Notes under the pieces: model-generated
Told to the model about the DNA's origin: nothing
Databases searched by the model: none
What the model saw: only the letters and a program-made list of their open reading frames with translations
In this document: piece by piece, positions 33,946 to 42,205 of the stretch
How positions within the stretch are numbered: position 1 is the first letter of the stretch
How the letters are laid out: every line of letters begins with the position of its first letter
Position numbers and translations under genes: made by a program
DNA from: HGM13862 sp031553915
Lineage (GTDB): Bacteria; Bacillota; Dehalobacteriia; UBA4068
Direction of reading: 5' to 3'
NCBI GenBank assembly: GCA_031553915.1
Contig: JAVBKT010000001.1
Coordinates: 1 to 64,000 of the forward strand
DNA length: 64,000 bases

Positions 33946-34494
33946 TTATGAATCGACACTAAGCGCAGCTATATTTTCTTCCAGGAATTGCTTAATCCAC
34001 TCCAGAACCATCGGGTCATTGATCGCAACATCTTCCATAATTAAGCGAATCTGATTGGTATCAAGGATGAACTCACCTTTATCGGTAATATGGGTGTAGA
34101 GCAAATCAATATCCGGATTGCCCTGCAGCAGGGTAATAATCGTCCCTGCTAAATCTCCCAAAGGCGGGCAATCAAGATGCGAGCGCTTAAACGTTGTTGA
34201 GACTTCGGTCCCCTGACCCACCTCACTGGCAATAGAAAAACTGCCTTCAGACATCTCTGCCGCCAGTTTAAATAAGGGCAAACCCAAACCAACCTTGCGT
34301 GTTGTTCTGGTTGTGGTAAAAGGGTCTGTCACTTGCTGTAGAAATTCCTGGCTCATACCGCAGCCATTGTCTACAACAGTTATTTCAATCACATCTTCTT
34401 CTTCAGATTCTCTGAGGGTTATCGCTACTTTTGTTGCCTGAGCGGTAAAAGAGTTCTGCGCAATATCCAACAAATGTAGCGAGAGTTCCTTCAT
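33946..34494 (-). CDS. Histidine-kinase-type ATP-binding protein in the hydrogenase operon
   Basis: The 182-residue protein is a bare GHKL ATPase domain: N-box DIAQNSFTA (about 11-19), G1 box VDNGCGM (about 41-47) and G2-like KVGLGLPLFK (about 67-76). No phosphoacceptor His domain or membrane segment is present. It may be a regulatory or anti-sigma-type kinase acting on the expression or assembly of the hydrogenase. It sits between hydC and the [2Fe-2S] protein gene, a position seen in other clostridial hydrogenase operons as I recall. Confidence 0.85.
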   Translation of the reverse strand: MKELSLHLLDIAQNSFTAQATKVAITLRESEEEDVIEITVVDNGCGMSQEFLQQVTDPFTTTRTTRKVGLGLPLFKLAAEMSEGSFSIASEVGQGTEVSTTFKRSHLDCPPLGDLAGTIITLLQGNPDIDLLYTHITDKGEFILDTNQIRLIMEDVAINDPMVLEWIKQFLEENIAALSVDS

Positions 34495-34577
34495 CTAAAT
34501 TATCTCCAAACAATGTGAACTGTGAAAGAAGTATCCAGCCTAGCCATTAGAGATGCGAATTCATGCGCCCCGGACGA

Positions 34578-35093
34578 CTAGATGCTATGCACCTCGTTTG
34601 ATAAGTATTTATCCAGGATGCCATCTATTTGAGCAGGAGTAAGACGTCCATAAACATCCTCGTTAACCGTCATCACCGGAGCCAGTCCGCAAGCGCCGAT
34701 GCAGCGCGTCGCATCAACAGAAAACTTGCCGTCCGCAGTAATCGAGTCTGCCTGGCAGCCTAGTTTAGCGCAAACTTTATCCAAAATTTCGCCTGAGCCT
34801 TTGACATAACAGGCTGTACCCATACACACAGAAACACGGTACTTGCCTTTGGGATTCATCGTAAACTGAGAATAAAAGGAAGCAATACCGTAAATTTCCG
34901 AAAGGGGTATATCCAAGTCGCAGGAAATCAGCACTTGTACTTCTTCAGGCAAATAGCCATATATGGCTTGCGCCTCCTGAAGAATAGGCATGGTTGCGCC
35001 AGGCTGACCTTTATACTTCTCAATCACCGCGTGCAACTGTTTTTCTTGCTCTGGAGTTCCATTAAAAGGCACTACTGTTTTAAGATTTGGCAT
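34578..35093 (-). CDS. hydC: Hydrogenase subunit HydC (NuoE-like [2Fe-2S])
   Basis: The 171-residue protein has an N-terminal helical domain (ATMPILQEAQAIYGYLPEEV) and a thioredoxin-like [2Fe-2S] domain with CMGTACYVKG and CIGACGLAP, the four ligands typical of NuoE and HydC. It completes the HydABC trimer. The start at 35093 (MPNLKTVV) uses AAGGAGG 10 bases upstream; a longer frame to 35165 would ignore it. Confidence 0.92.
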   Translation of the reverse strand: MPNLKTVVPFNGTPEQEKQLHAVIEKYKGQPGATMPILQEAQAIYGYLPEEVQVLISCDLDIPLSEIYGIASFYSQFTMNPKGKYRVSVCMGTACYVKGSGEILDKVCAKLGCQADSITADGKFSVDATRCIGACGLAPVMTVNEDVYGRLTPAQIDGILDKYLSNEVHSI

Positions 35094-35165
35094 ACCATAA
35101 ATACCTCCTTGTTTCAGGCTGGCTTTTAAGGTAAGCATAGCAATAACTTCCCTCCAGCCATCCAA

Positions 35166-35193
35166 AGTATAACATAATAAAATACAGAAAGAT
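35166..35193 (-). promoter_or_regulatory. Probable promoter of hydC-hydA
   Basis: On the minus strand, an extended -10, TGTTATACT (TATACT at 35166-35171), with only a weak -35 about 17 bases upstream. It lies in the gap between the PHP gene and hydC. Confidence 0.4.
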
Positions 35194-35286
35194 AGTGTTT
35201 TTTTGCAATTTTTTTAATAAAACCAGCAATTACCCTGTGCGATATTAAAGAACAAAAAAAATATTTAAGTATTGCCGGGGTTTTGC

Positions 35287-36018
35287 TCAAAGCGTGCCTA
35301 TAAGCTGGCCTTTTGCTATAGAATCCAATACTGCGTCGATACTTTTCTCTGCCAGAGATAAGCTGTATTTGGCATCTTTCATATCAAATAAATTATGCGC
35401 ATCAGAATTAATAATATACGGAAATAGTGCAAGTTCCGGGTTATGTAAAACTAACTTTTCTCTGTCACAATACTCGGTAATTTCCATGACAGTAAAGTTC
35501 AAAGATGGGTCGCAGTAGACTAAATTCGACAAAAGTGAAAAGCTGGGCCGGTCAATATGCGCCGGAAAAGCAACCCCTCCATATGCAGAAATTAATTCAC
35601 TAATTTCAAAAACACTTATGGCTGCCGCCGATATCAACAAACGCTCTTCTTCGCCAACAACGCTGTCATTCTCATCCATCAGCAATTGATGCCCAAAAAT
35701 CATGCTGTTGTTGGCAATTTTTGGCAGCCGCTGATAAACATAGCTGTCCCATTCTAAGGCCGCCTCCAAATTTGGTAGGAGGCAGATCACATGTACTTCT
35801 TCCGCTGTGGTTAGCTCCATACCCGGGATAGCGATAATCCCCGCTGTTTTGGCCGCAGCTAACACAGCCGGACAATTACGCGTGGTATTATGGTCAGTTA
35901 CCGCGATAATTTGATATCCGGCAAGAGCAGCCATGTTAGCGATATTATATGGAGACATCTGATCATCGCCACATGGTGAAAGGCAAGAATGCAAATGTAA
36001 ATCATAAAAATAACGCAC
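35287..36018 (-). CDS. PHP-domain metal-dependent phosphoesterase
   Basis: The 243-residue PHP domain has the metal-binding motifs DLHLHSCLSPCGDD (residues about 6-19), VTDHN, IPGMELTT, FPAHIDRPS and the C-terminal NSDAHN. The GTG at 36018 is chosen because GGAGG lies 7 bases before it; an ATG 21 bases upstream has no such site. PHP proteins hydrolyse phosphoesters, but the substrate here is unknown. It belongs to the module of regulatory-looking genes that precedes the hydrogenase operon. Confidence 0.87.
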   Translation of the reverse strand: MRYFYDLHLHSCLSPCGDDQMSPYNIANMAALAGYQIIAVTDHNTTRNCPAVLAAAKTAGIIAIPGMELTTAEEVHVICLLPNLEAALEWDSYVYQRLPKIANNSMIFGHQLLMDENDSVVGEEERLLISAAAISVFEISELISAYGGVAFPAHIDRPSFSLLSNLVYCDPSLNFTVMEITEYCDREKLVLHNPELALFPYIINSDAHNLFDMKDAKYSLSLAEKSIDAVLDSIAKGQLIGTL

Positions 36019-36047
36019 TATTTCGCCTCCAAGGCTCATACAATGGC

Positions 36048-36380
36048 TTACGGCATTAGCTTGGCTATGCTGGTTGCCAGCTGATAAGCGGACAATTTGC
36101 TGCTAAAAAGAGCTATGTTCTCTTTGTGCGCCTTGTCCAGCAGGGCCTGATCAGGCTGAACATCCTCAGCAAGCAAAACACAGGAAACATTGGCCAAAGA
36201 GGCCACCGCTGCCACATTCATATTGGACATAATCGTAATCCAAATGCAGCCGGGCATGGCGCGCCCCATCACCCAGCTGAGCAAATCACCAATATACACT
36301 CCGGTAATTTCCCGGGATAGATCAGCATTGGCATTATGGTTGACCAAAGATATGTTGGCCGCTAAACCCTCTAATGTCAT
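36048..36380 (-). CDS. DRTGG-domain protein (second copy)
   Basis: The 110-residue protein has the alpha/beta fold pattern of DRTGG domains (GVYIGDLLSWVMGRAMPGCIWITIMSNMNVAAVASLANVSCVLLAED). These are small domains of unknown ligand that often accompany CBS domains or hydrogenase genes. The start is 3 bases after the divergent hydrogenase stop, with GGAGG upstream, so the two genes are translationally linked. A second member of the same family is two genes upstream. Confidence 0.75.
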   Translation of the reverse strand: MTLEGLAANISLVNHNANADLSREITGVYIGDLLSWVMGRAMPGCIWITIMSNMNVAAVASLANVSCVLLAEDVQPDQALLDKAHKENIALFSSKLSAYQLATSIAKLMP

Positions 36381-36383
36381 CGC

Positions 36384-37709
36384 TCATTCCTCCTTTATGC
36401 CATCAGCCTCGTCTTGGGCTGACGCTCTAAATGGCGGGGGCAAATATTCATCAGCATTGCCGCTGCCTGCCATATACTGCATACGTTCTCTCATGCGGAA
36501 GATGCAATCCTCTTCTGAGGCCAGCCCCAGCACAACGTCTTCGGCCAAAGCACGGCAGGACGGCGCTCCACAGGAGCCGCAATCCAAACCGGGCAAGGCT
36601 TCGGTTAATTTGTCAATACGCATAAATTTTTCCATCGCGGCAAAGCGGTTTTCATCAAGCACCGGTACTGTTGCTTCCAGTGGTTTTTCCGGCATGCCCT
36701 CAATGATTTCGGCATCTTCATCGGTCAATTTGTTGCGGGAAACAGGCAAATATTTCATCACCCTTTTTAGTCTCGCTTTTGCCGCATAGGGGTTTTCTAC
36801 AGTGAGGCAACCGCCGACACAACCTTGTGTGCAGGCATTAAGCTCCAAAAACTCCACGTCCTCCAAGGAACCGTTTTCGACATCATTCAAAATTTTAATC
36901 ACATTTTCAATCCCGTCAACTGCCAGCTGATGGTCACTCAGCAGCGCCGAGGCCTCACCGCCGGAGCGCGCCCAACCTACGCCGATAATGCCGGAATGAG
37001 CCAAGCTGGGCGGGTCAGTCACCTCTTTCATGGCCGAGAGCAATTGTTTATATATTTCCTGCATCGAAAAGGCGCCGTCCACAATAGGCTCGCTTAAAGT
37101 TAAGGGGCTATGCACTGCTGTGGCTTTTGCCGGACAAGGCGTAATGAAAAAGACGCCTATTTCCTCATTCTTCAAGCCGGTTTTGGCCATAGCCTCTTCT
37201 CGAGCATAGCGGGCCGCCACCTCCAAGGGCGCGGCATGGGGTGCGATATGATCAACCAGCTTGGGGAAACGCATACAAATCAAACGCGTCGCAGCCGGAC
37301 AGGCTGAGGAAATAAAAGGCTTGGGCAAATGCCCTTCAATAATCTCCCGCCTGGTGAGGTCAGAAATCAATTCTGCGCCGCGGGATACTTCATAGACATC
37401 ATCAAAACCAATTTTGAGTAAGGCGGCCAGGATAATATTAATATCGCGCAAATTATGAAACTGCCCGTACAGCGAAGGCGCTGGCAAGGCAATATTATAT
37501 TTAAATTTTTCTAAATCAGTCAGCGGGTCGCATACTGCTTTTTTGGCATGATGCGGGCATACCCGAATACACTGGCCGCAGTCAATGCAACGGTCTTCCA
37601 AAATATGCGCCTTGCCGCGGCGAACCCGTATCGCCTCTGTCGGGCATTGCTTGATACAGGTGGTGCAGCCTTTACATTTATCTTTGTCTAAGGTAACCGC
37701 ATGTTGCAT
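36384..37709 (-). CDS. Divergent, probably sensory [FeFe]-hydrogenase (group D-like)
   Basis: The 441-residue protein begins with two ferredoxin motifs (CKGCTTCIKQCP and CIDCGQCIRVCP). The H-cluster region has altered motifs: L1 SSACPAA in place of TSCCPxW, L2 TPCPAKATA in place of MPCxxKxxE, and L3 NACTQGCVGG in place of MxCPGGCxxGGGQP. The cysteines needed to hold the cluster remain (one, one, two), but the proton-relay Cys is Ala and the L2 Glu is gone. A C-terminal RnfB-like cluster motif CGSCGAPSCRALAED (about 385-399) follows. This matches the putative sensory group D hydrogenases. It is surrounded by DRTGG, ATPase and PHP genes. Confidence 0.85.
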   Translation of the reverse strand: MQHAVTLDKDKCKGCTTCIKQCPTEAIRVRRGKAHILEDRCIDCGQCIRVCPHHAKKAVCDPLTDLEKFKYNIALPAPSLYGQFHNLRDINIILAALLKIGFDDVYEVSRGAELISDLTRREIIEGHLPKPFISSACPAATRLICMRFPKLVDHIAPHAAPLEVAARYAREEAMAKTGLKNEEIGVFFITPCPAKATAVHSPLTLSEPIVDGAFSMQEIYKQLLSAMKEVTDPPSLAHSGIIGVGWARSGGEASALLSDHQLAVDGIENVIKILNDVENGSLEDVEFLELNACTQGCVGGCLTVENPYAAKARLKRVMKYLPVSRNKLTDEDAEIIEGMPEKPLEATVPVLDENRFAAMEKFMRIDKLTEALPGLDCGSCGAPSCRALAEDVVLGLASEEDCIFRMRERMQYMAGSGNADEYLPPPFRASAQDEADGIKEE

Positions 37710-37750
37710 ATTTTTCCCCTCATAGCAGTAACTTAACTAGTCCACATCAA

Positions 37751-38176
37751 CTATTCATGGGCTTTTATTTTCATGGTCACAGTAGTACCGACACCAAGCG
37801 TAGAAATAATTTCTATATCATCAGCGTATTTCTTCATATTAGGTATACCCATACCAGCGCCAAAACCTAAATCACGTACTGTTTGCGGTGCGGTCGAATA
37901 ACCCTCTTCCCAAATCTTTTCCATATCAGCAATACCTGGGCCAGTATCTTTCATGATAATCTCGACACTTTCCGGATTAATATAAATATCAATTTCACCG
38001 CCTGAGGCATGAATAACCATATTGATTTCGCCCTCATACATACAAATAGAGGTTCTGCGAATCATTTCCGCATCAAAACCCAGCTTATGTAATACTTCTC
38101 TGACATCGCTGGAAGCTTCGCCCGCGGCAGTAAAATCATCTCCATCAACAAAATAATGAAGGTGTATTTTTTCCAT
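37751..38176 (-). CDS. Anti-sigma-factor-type (RsbW-like) ATPase
   Basis: The 141-residue GHKL ATPase of the RsbW/SpoIIAB class has VREVLHKLGFDAEMIRRTSICMYEGEINMVIHA (N-box with Glu/Asn), MKDTGPGIAD (G1) and GFGAGMGIPNMKKYAD (G2). Such proteins are serine kinases and anti-sigma factors. No sigma factor or antagonist is adjacent. In this position, between a DRTGG gene and a divergent hydrogenase, it may pass a redox or H2 signal to transcription (inference). It starts 5 bases after the DRTGG stop. Confidence 0.85.
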   Translation of the reverse strand: MEKIHLHYFVDGDDFTAAGEASSDVREVLHKLGFDAEMIRRTSICMYEGEINMVIHASGGEIDIYINPESVEIIMKDTGPGIADMEKIWEEGYSTAPQTVRDLGFGAGMGIPNMKKYADDIEIISTLGVGTTVTMKIKAHE

Positions 38177-38181
38177 TCGGC

Positions 38182-38526
38182 TCAGTCCCCCTCTGTCAGA
38201 CCTTGCGCATACAGTTTCCCACAGGCAACATACATTGAGTATTTGGTGGCGAGAAGCACAATCCCTCTTTTGGCGGCTAATTCAATAAGCTGCTGCTCCG
38301 GCCTCTTTCCTCTCACAATAACAATACAGCACATGTCCATCATTTCTACTGTACGTACTACCTGGGGGTTGAGCAAACCAGTTAACAGGATGCCTTGATG
38401 CTTGACAAAAGCCAGCACATCACTCATCAAATCAGCGCCACAAGCGGATGATACTTCCAAATCGAGCCGATCTTCTCCACATAATACTTGGGCCTCGAGA
38501 AAATCGCGCACATCCTTTATCCGCAT
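38182..38526 (-). CDS. DRTGG-domain protein (first copy)
   Basis: The 114-residue protein is of the same family as the gene at 36048-36380, with VSSACGADLMSDVLAFVKHQGILLTGLLNPQVVRTVEMMDMCCIVIVRGKRP. AGGAGG lies upstream, and a consensus-like promoter is 56 bases before the start, so it opens the sensory module operon. Function is unknown; a nucleotide- or metabolite-binding regulatory role is suspected for DRTGG domains. Confidence 0.78.
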   Translation of the reverse strand: MRIKDVRDFLEAQVLCGEDRLDLEVSSACGADLMSDVLAFVKHQGILLTGLLNPQVVRTVEMMDMCCIVIVRGKRPEQQLIELAAKRGIVLLATKYSMYVACGKLYAQGLTEGD

Positions 38527-38581
38527 ATAAAGCGTCCTCCTAATCTTTTGACAAAGTATTCAAACTATTGCAATCTCTATT

Positions 38582-38610
38582 ATTATATCTGATAGTATTG
38601 ATTTTGACAA
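38582..38610 (-). promoter_or_regulatory. Promoter of the sensory/hydrogenase gene run
   Basis: On the minus strand, TTGTCA (38605-38610), 17 bases and a perfect TATAAT (38582-38587). It lies between the murB terminator and the first DRTGG gene. Confidence 0.75.
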
Positions 38611-38658
38611 TAAGCTTTTATTTCCATAGCAGTATAATTCTTTTGCTATTAAACTTAA

Positions 38659-38688
38659 TAAAAAAGAGGCTCTTATATCAGAACCTCT
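38659..38688 (-). terminator. Terminator of the mraZ-murB operon
   Basis: AGAGGCTCT (38665-38673) pairs with AGAACCTCT (38680-38688) with one G-T pair. The minus-strand hairpin is followed by TTTTTTATT. It is 17 bases after the murB stop. Confidence 0.8.
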
Positions 38689-38704
38689 GCGCTTGCAGTC
38701 TTTT

Positions 38705-39619
38705 TTAATTAAATTCACCAATCATTTTCACTTCCGGCTCCAGCCGTATTCCCGAATATTCATAAATCTGCCGCTGCACCTCAGCAATCAAGTCATAAAC
38801 GTCAGCAGCAGTGGCGCCGCCCAAATTGACAATAAAATTACCATGCTTTTCCGAAACAGCAGCATTGCCAATGCGCAAACCGCGCAATGAGGCCAGCTCT
38901 ACCAGGCGTCCAGCATGGTCATTAGCCGGGTTGCGAAAAACACTGCCGCAGCTGGGGAATTCCAGTGGCTGTGCCAACAAACGCTTTTGCTGGTACATTT
39001 TCATCTTATTCATAACCTCTTCCCTATCCCCTTTTGGTAATACCAAAGTGATAGCGGTAATAACAGCATCCAGACGAAAAAGGCTGCTGTCGCGATAGGC
39101 AAACTCAATCTCATCTCCTGCCAAAACAAGCTTATCTCCATTATAAGCGATTGCTTCCACCGCAGTAACATAGTTGCCGATATTGCTGCCATAAGCGCCG
39201 GCATTCATGCGTACCGCGCCGCCGACAGATCCGGGTATGCCCCGGGCAAATTCCAGCCCCGCAGCGCCGCGCTCCGCCGCCTCCAAAGACAAGGTAGCCA
39301 GCAAAGTTCCTGCCTTGACGCTGACCTCCAGTTTCCGCCATTCACATCCGGCATAATTATCGCCCATTTTTATGACTACGCCGCGTATACCCTGGTCTGA
39401 GACCAGTAAATTGGAGCCGTTGCCAATCACCAGCCAGGGCAGCTCCAACTCTTGAATCAGCGGCAATAATTTGCTCAATTCTGCTTCAGATCCAGGAAAA
39501 ACCATAATGTCAGCAGGTCCGCCAATTTTCCAGGTGGTGTGGGTAGCCATGGGCACATCAATCTCAACTTTTGCAGTTAAAACAGCCTGGAGTTTAGCCG
39601 CAATAGTAGATTTATCCAT
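38705..39619 (-). CDS. murB: UDP-N-acetylenolpyruvoylglucosamine reductase
   Basis: The 304-residue FAD enzyme reduces UDP-GlcNAc-enolpyruvate to UDP-MurNAc. It has THTTWKIGGPADIM at the N-terminus, the FAD-binding VIGNGSNLLVSDQGI and ARGIPGSVGGAVRMNAGAYG, and FPSCGSVFRNP with the catalytic Ser. It is of the short (type II) form usual in Gram-positive bacteria. The start at 39619 overlaps the murC stop by 8 bases (ATGGATAA) and has GGGAG upstream. Confidence 0.95.
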   Translation of the reverse strand: MDKSTIAAKLQAVLTAKVEIDVPMATHTTWKIGGPADIMVFPGSEAELSKLLPLIQELELPWLVIGNGSNLLVSDQGIRGVVIKMGDNYAGCEWRKLEVSVKAGTLLATLSLEAAERGAAGLEFARGIPGSVGGAVRMNAGAYGSNIGNYVTAVEAIAYNGDKLVLAGDEIEFAYRDSSLFRLDAVITAITLVLPKGDREEVMNKMKMYQQKRLLAQPLEFPSCGSVFRNPANDHAGRLVELASLRGLRIGNAAVSEKHGNFIVNLGGATAADVYDLIAEVQRQIYEYSGIRLEPEVKMIGEFN

Positions 39620-40988
39620 TACTTTGCTCCCTTCTGATAGCGGCAAATTTTTCCGAGACATTGCGAACATTGCCTGCGCCCATAATCAATACTGTGCCTT
39701 CGCCCTTAATATTATCTTGCAGATAAGCCAAAGTCGACTCCAAGCTATCAGCATAAGCCACCTGCCTGTGGCCAAAATCAGTCATTTTATCAACGATCAT
39801 TTTGGCGGACACACCAGGTATCGGCGGCTCAAATGCCGGGTAGATTTCACAAAGGACTACCTGATCCGCCTCCATCAGGGCTTCGGCGAATTCAATATAC
39901 ATGCTTTTGGTCCTGCTATAACGGTGCGGTTGGAAGACAACAGTCATATTCTTGACTCCCTGCCCCCGCACCGCGTCGATGGTCTTCCTGATTTCTGTTG
40001 GATGATGAGCATAGTCGTCAATAATGCTCAGGCCATTGAATTCACCCATTTTTTCCATCCTGCGTCCGGTACCGCTAAAATGAGCCAAACCCTGGGCGCA
40101 AGTCTCAAAATCGAGACCCAGCGCTATGCCTACGGCAATGGCAGCCAAGGCATTGGCTATATTATGCCGTCCGGCAATCTGCAAGGCCAAGCGGCCCAAT
40201 TTTTTACCTTTATAATAAATATCCGCAGAAATACCATTGCCCTGAATGATATTATCAGCGGTATAGTCAGCTTCTTCTTCAATGGCATAACTAATATAAT
40301 TGCCGGGAACGCTGTAGGCTAAATCCTTACATATAGGACAATCCGCGCAATAGACGGCAAAACCATCGCCCGGCACTTGCCGGAAATATTGCTCAAAGGC
40401 GACAATAATATCATTGAGATCAGAATAGAAATCAAGATGGTCAGCTTCAATATTGGTAACCACGGCAATTGTCGGATGCAATAATAAAAAGGTGCCGTCG
40501 CTTTCATCCGCCTCTGCCACCAGATATTGCCCCTGCCCTGCCTTGGCATTGCCTCCACCGATAGCAGGCAGCATGCCGCCAATAATAACTGTCGGGTCAT
40601 ATCCGGCACAATCCAGCATGGTCGCAATCATCGCCGAGGTGGTGGTTTTGCCATGCGCGCCGGCCACGCCAATGCTGATACGCGTGCTCATCAGAAAAGC
40701 CAGCGCTTCCGCGCGTTTATATACCGACAAGCCGCGCCTTTTGGCTTCTATCATCTCCGGGTTATCACATTTAACAGCAGAGGAATAGACCACAGCCTCT
40801 GCATCAGACGGGATATTCTTGGCTGCGTGTGAGTAACAAATCCGCGCTCCGGCCGCTTCCAATTCCTCTGTCAAATGTCTTTTATTAACATCAGAGCCGC
40901 TGATGCGATACCCCATGTTGAGCATTATTTTGGCTATGGCGCTCATGCCAATGCCGCCAATACCGATAAAATGTAATTTATTTTCCAT
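39612..40988 (-). CDS. murC: UDP-N-acetylmuramate-L-alanine ligase
   Basis: The 458-residue Mur ligase adds L-Ala to UDP-MurNAc. It has an N-terminal nucleotide-binding GIGGIGMSAIAKI, the ATP loop GAHGKTTTSAM (about 108-118), NIEADHLDFY, HNIANALAAIAVG and the C-terminal-domain DDYAHHPTEI and FQPHRYSRT. All are typical of MurC, which uniquely has GAHGKT instead of GTNGKT. It lies between murG and murB. Confidence 0.96.
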   Translation of the reverse strand: MENKLHFIGIGGIGMSAIAKIMLNMGYRISGSDVNKRHLTEELEAAGARICYSHAAKNIPSDAEAVVYSSAVKCDNPEMIEAKRRGLSVYKRAEALAFLMSTRISIGVAGAHGKTTTSAMIATMLDCAGYDPTVIIGGMLPAIGGGNAKAGQGQYLVAEADESDGTFLLLHPTIAVVTNIEADHLDFYSDLNDIIVAFEQYFRQVPGDGFAVYCADCPICKDLAYSVPGNYISYAIEEEADYTADNIIQGNGISADIYYKGKKLGRLALQIAGRHNIANALAAIAVGIALGLDFETCAQGLAHFSGTGRRMEKMGEFNGLSIIDDYAHHPTEIRKTIDAVRGQGVKNMTVVFQPHRYSRTKSMYIEFAEALMEADQVVLCEIYPAFEPPIPGVSAKMIVDKMTDFGHRQVAYADSLESTLAYLQDNIKGEGTVLIMGAGNVRNVSEKFAAIRREQSNG

Positions 40989-41009
40989 TATTTCCTCGAT
41001 AACCTCATA

Positions 41010-42113
41010 CTATTGTTTTTTCGCTTTTGCTTCCGCTATATCCGCAATATCACTGGCTGCCTGGGTCTTGGCTAGGGAACGCGCGCCTTCTTGCATCCGC
41101 CACAGACGTTGCGGATTGTTTAATATTACAGGAACTGTTTGCGTGAGCCACGAGCCAGTGAGCTCGCTGTCTTTGACCACCAAGGCAGCGTCCGCCTCAA
41201 AAAAGGCCTCGGCATTAGCGCTCTGGTGATCGTTGGTTGCATGCGGATAGGGAACCAAAATCAGCGGTAAAGCCAACACCGCCGCTTCAGCCAGAAACGA
41301 GGCGCCTGATCTTGCCAAGGCTAAATTGGCTATGGCCAAAGCATATTCCATATTATCTAAATATGGCAAAAGATGCAAGTGCCTATTTGCAGGCGCTTTT
41401 TGTTTAAGCTCAAAAAAATTACTTTTGCCGCAGAGATGAATAATGCGGATATTCTGCGCTAACAGCTGTTGATAGGCTGCAAGCATAGCATCGTTAAGCG
41501 TTTTGGCGCCTTGAGAGCCGCCGGTTATCAACAGCGTTGGCAGCTCGCGTTCTTCTTTGTCAATGCCAAAGTATTGATACGCCGCCTCCGGTACTGGTTT
41601 ATTGCTCAAGTCCAAAATAGCTGTTCGTACCGGTAAGCCCGTATGATATGTTTTGTCAGGGCAAGCAAAATATTGCTTTGCCGCAGTAAAGGTCAGGCAA
41701 ACTGCCTCCGCTTTTTTGGCTAGACGGCGGTTAGCCAGCCCCGGATAGGCGTTCTGTTCATGAATAATAGTAGGGACTTGGCTCCTTTGGCAGGCCAGCA
41801 ATACCGGAGCTGTAACAAAGCCCCCTGTACCAATAGCAACATCGGGGGCAAATTCTGCAACGATCTTCTCCGCCTGATGCGTACCGCGCAAATTGGCAGC
41901 AAGATCACCTATAACCTTTAGTGATTTACGATGCAAAGGGGCGGTTTGCACCGCCTTAAAGATAAAGCCAAACTGTTCTGCCGCATCTTGCTCGGCAGAA
42001 GCAGGCCCGCCTATATATAGAACCTGATGATTTCTGGCTCTCAATTCCTCAGCAATCGCCAATGCGGGATAAATATGCCCGCCTGTGCCGCCGCCGGAGA
42101 TGACAACCCGCAT
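41010..42113 (-). CDS. murG: Lipid II synthase (GlcNAc transferase)
   Basis: The 367-residue glycosyltransferase moves GlcNAc from UDP-GlcNAc to lipid I at the inner membrane face. It starts MRVVISGGGTGGHIYPALAIA (the first of the Gly-rich loops). It also has TGGFVTAPVLLAC, HEQNAYPGLANR, ITGGSQGAKTLND and LARSGASFLAEA. The start at 42113 has GGGAGG upstream; a longer reading frame to 42188 has none. Confidence 0.96.
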   Translation of the reverse strand: MRVVISGGGTGGHIYPALAIAEELRARNHQVLYIGGPASAEQDAAEQFGFIFKAVQTAPLHRKSLKVIGDLAANLRGTHQAEKIVAEFAPDVAIGTGGFVTAPVLLACQRSQVPTIIHEQNAYPGLANRRLAKKAEAVCLTFTAAKQYFACPDKTYHTGLPVRTAILDLSNKPVPEAAYQYFGIDKEERELPTLLITGGSQGAKTLNDAMLAAYQQLLAQNIRIIHLCGKSNFFELKQKAPANRHLHLLPYLDNMEYALAIANLALARSGASFLAEAAVLALPLILVPYPHATNDHQSANAEAFFEADAALVVKDSELTGSWLTQTVPVILNNPQRLWRMQEGARSLAKTQAASDIADIAEAKAKKQ

Positions 42114-42205
42114 AAAGCAGTCCTCCCTTTTGTGCAATATATATATTATACACATTTTATGGTTTCTTTCAAGGGAGGTGCTTGTCAAATCAACGCATAA
42201 TAACG

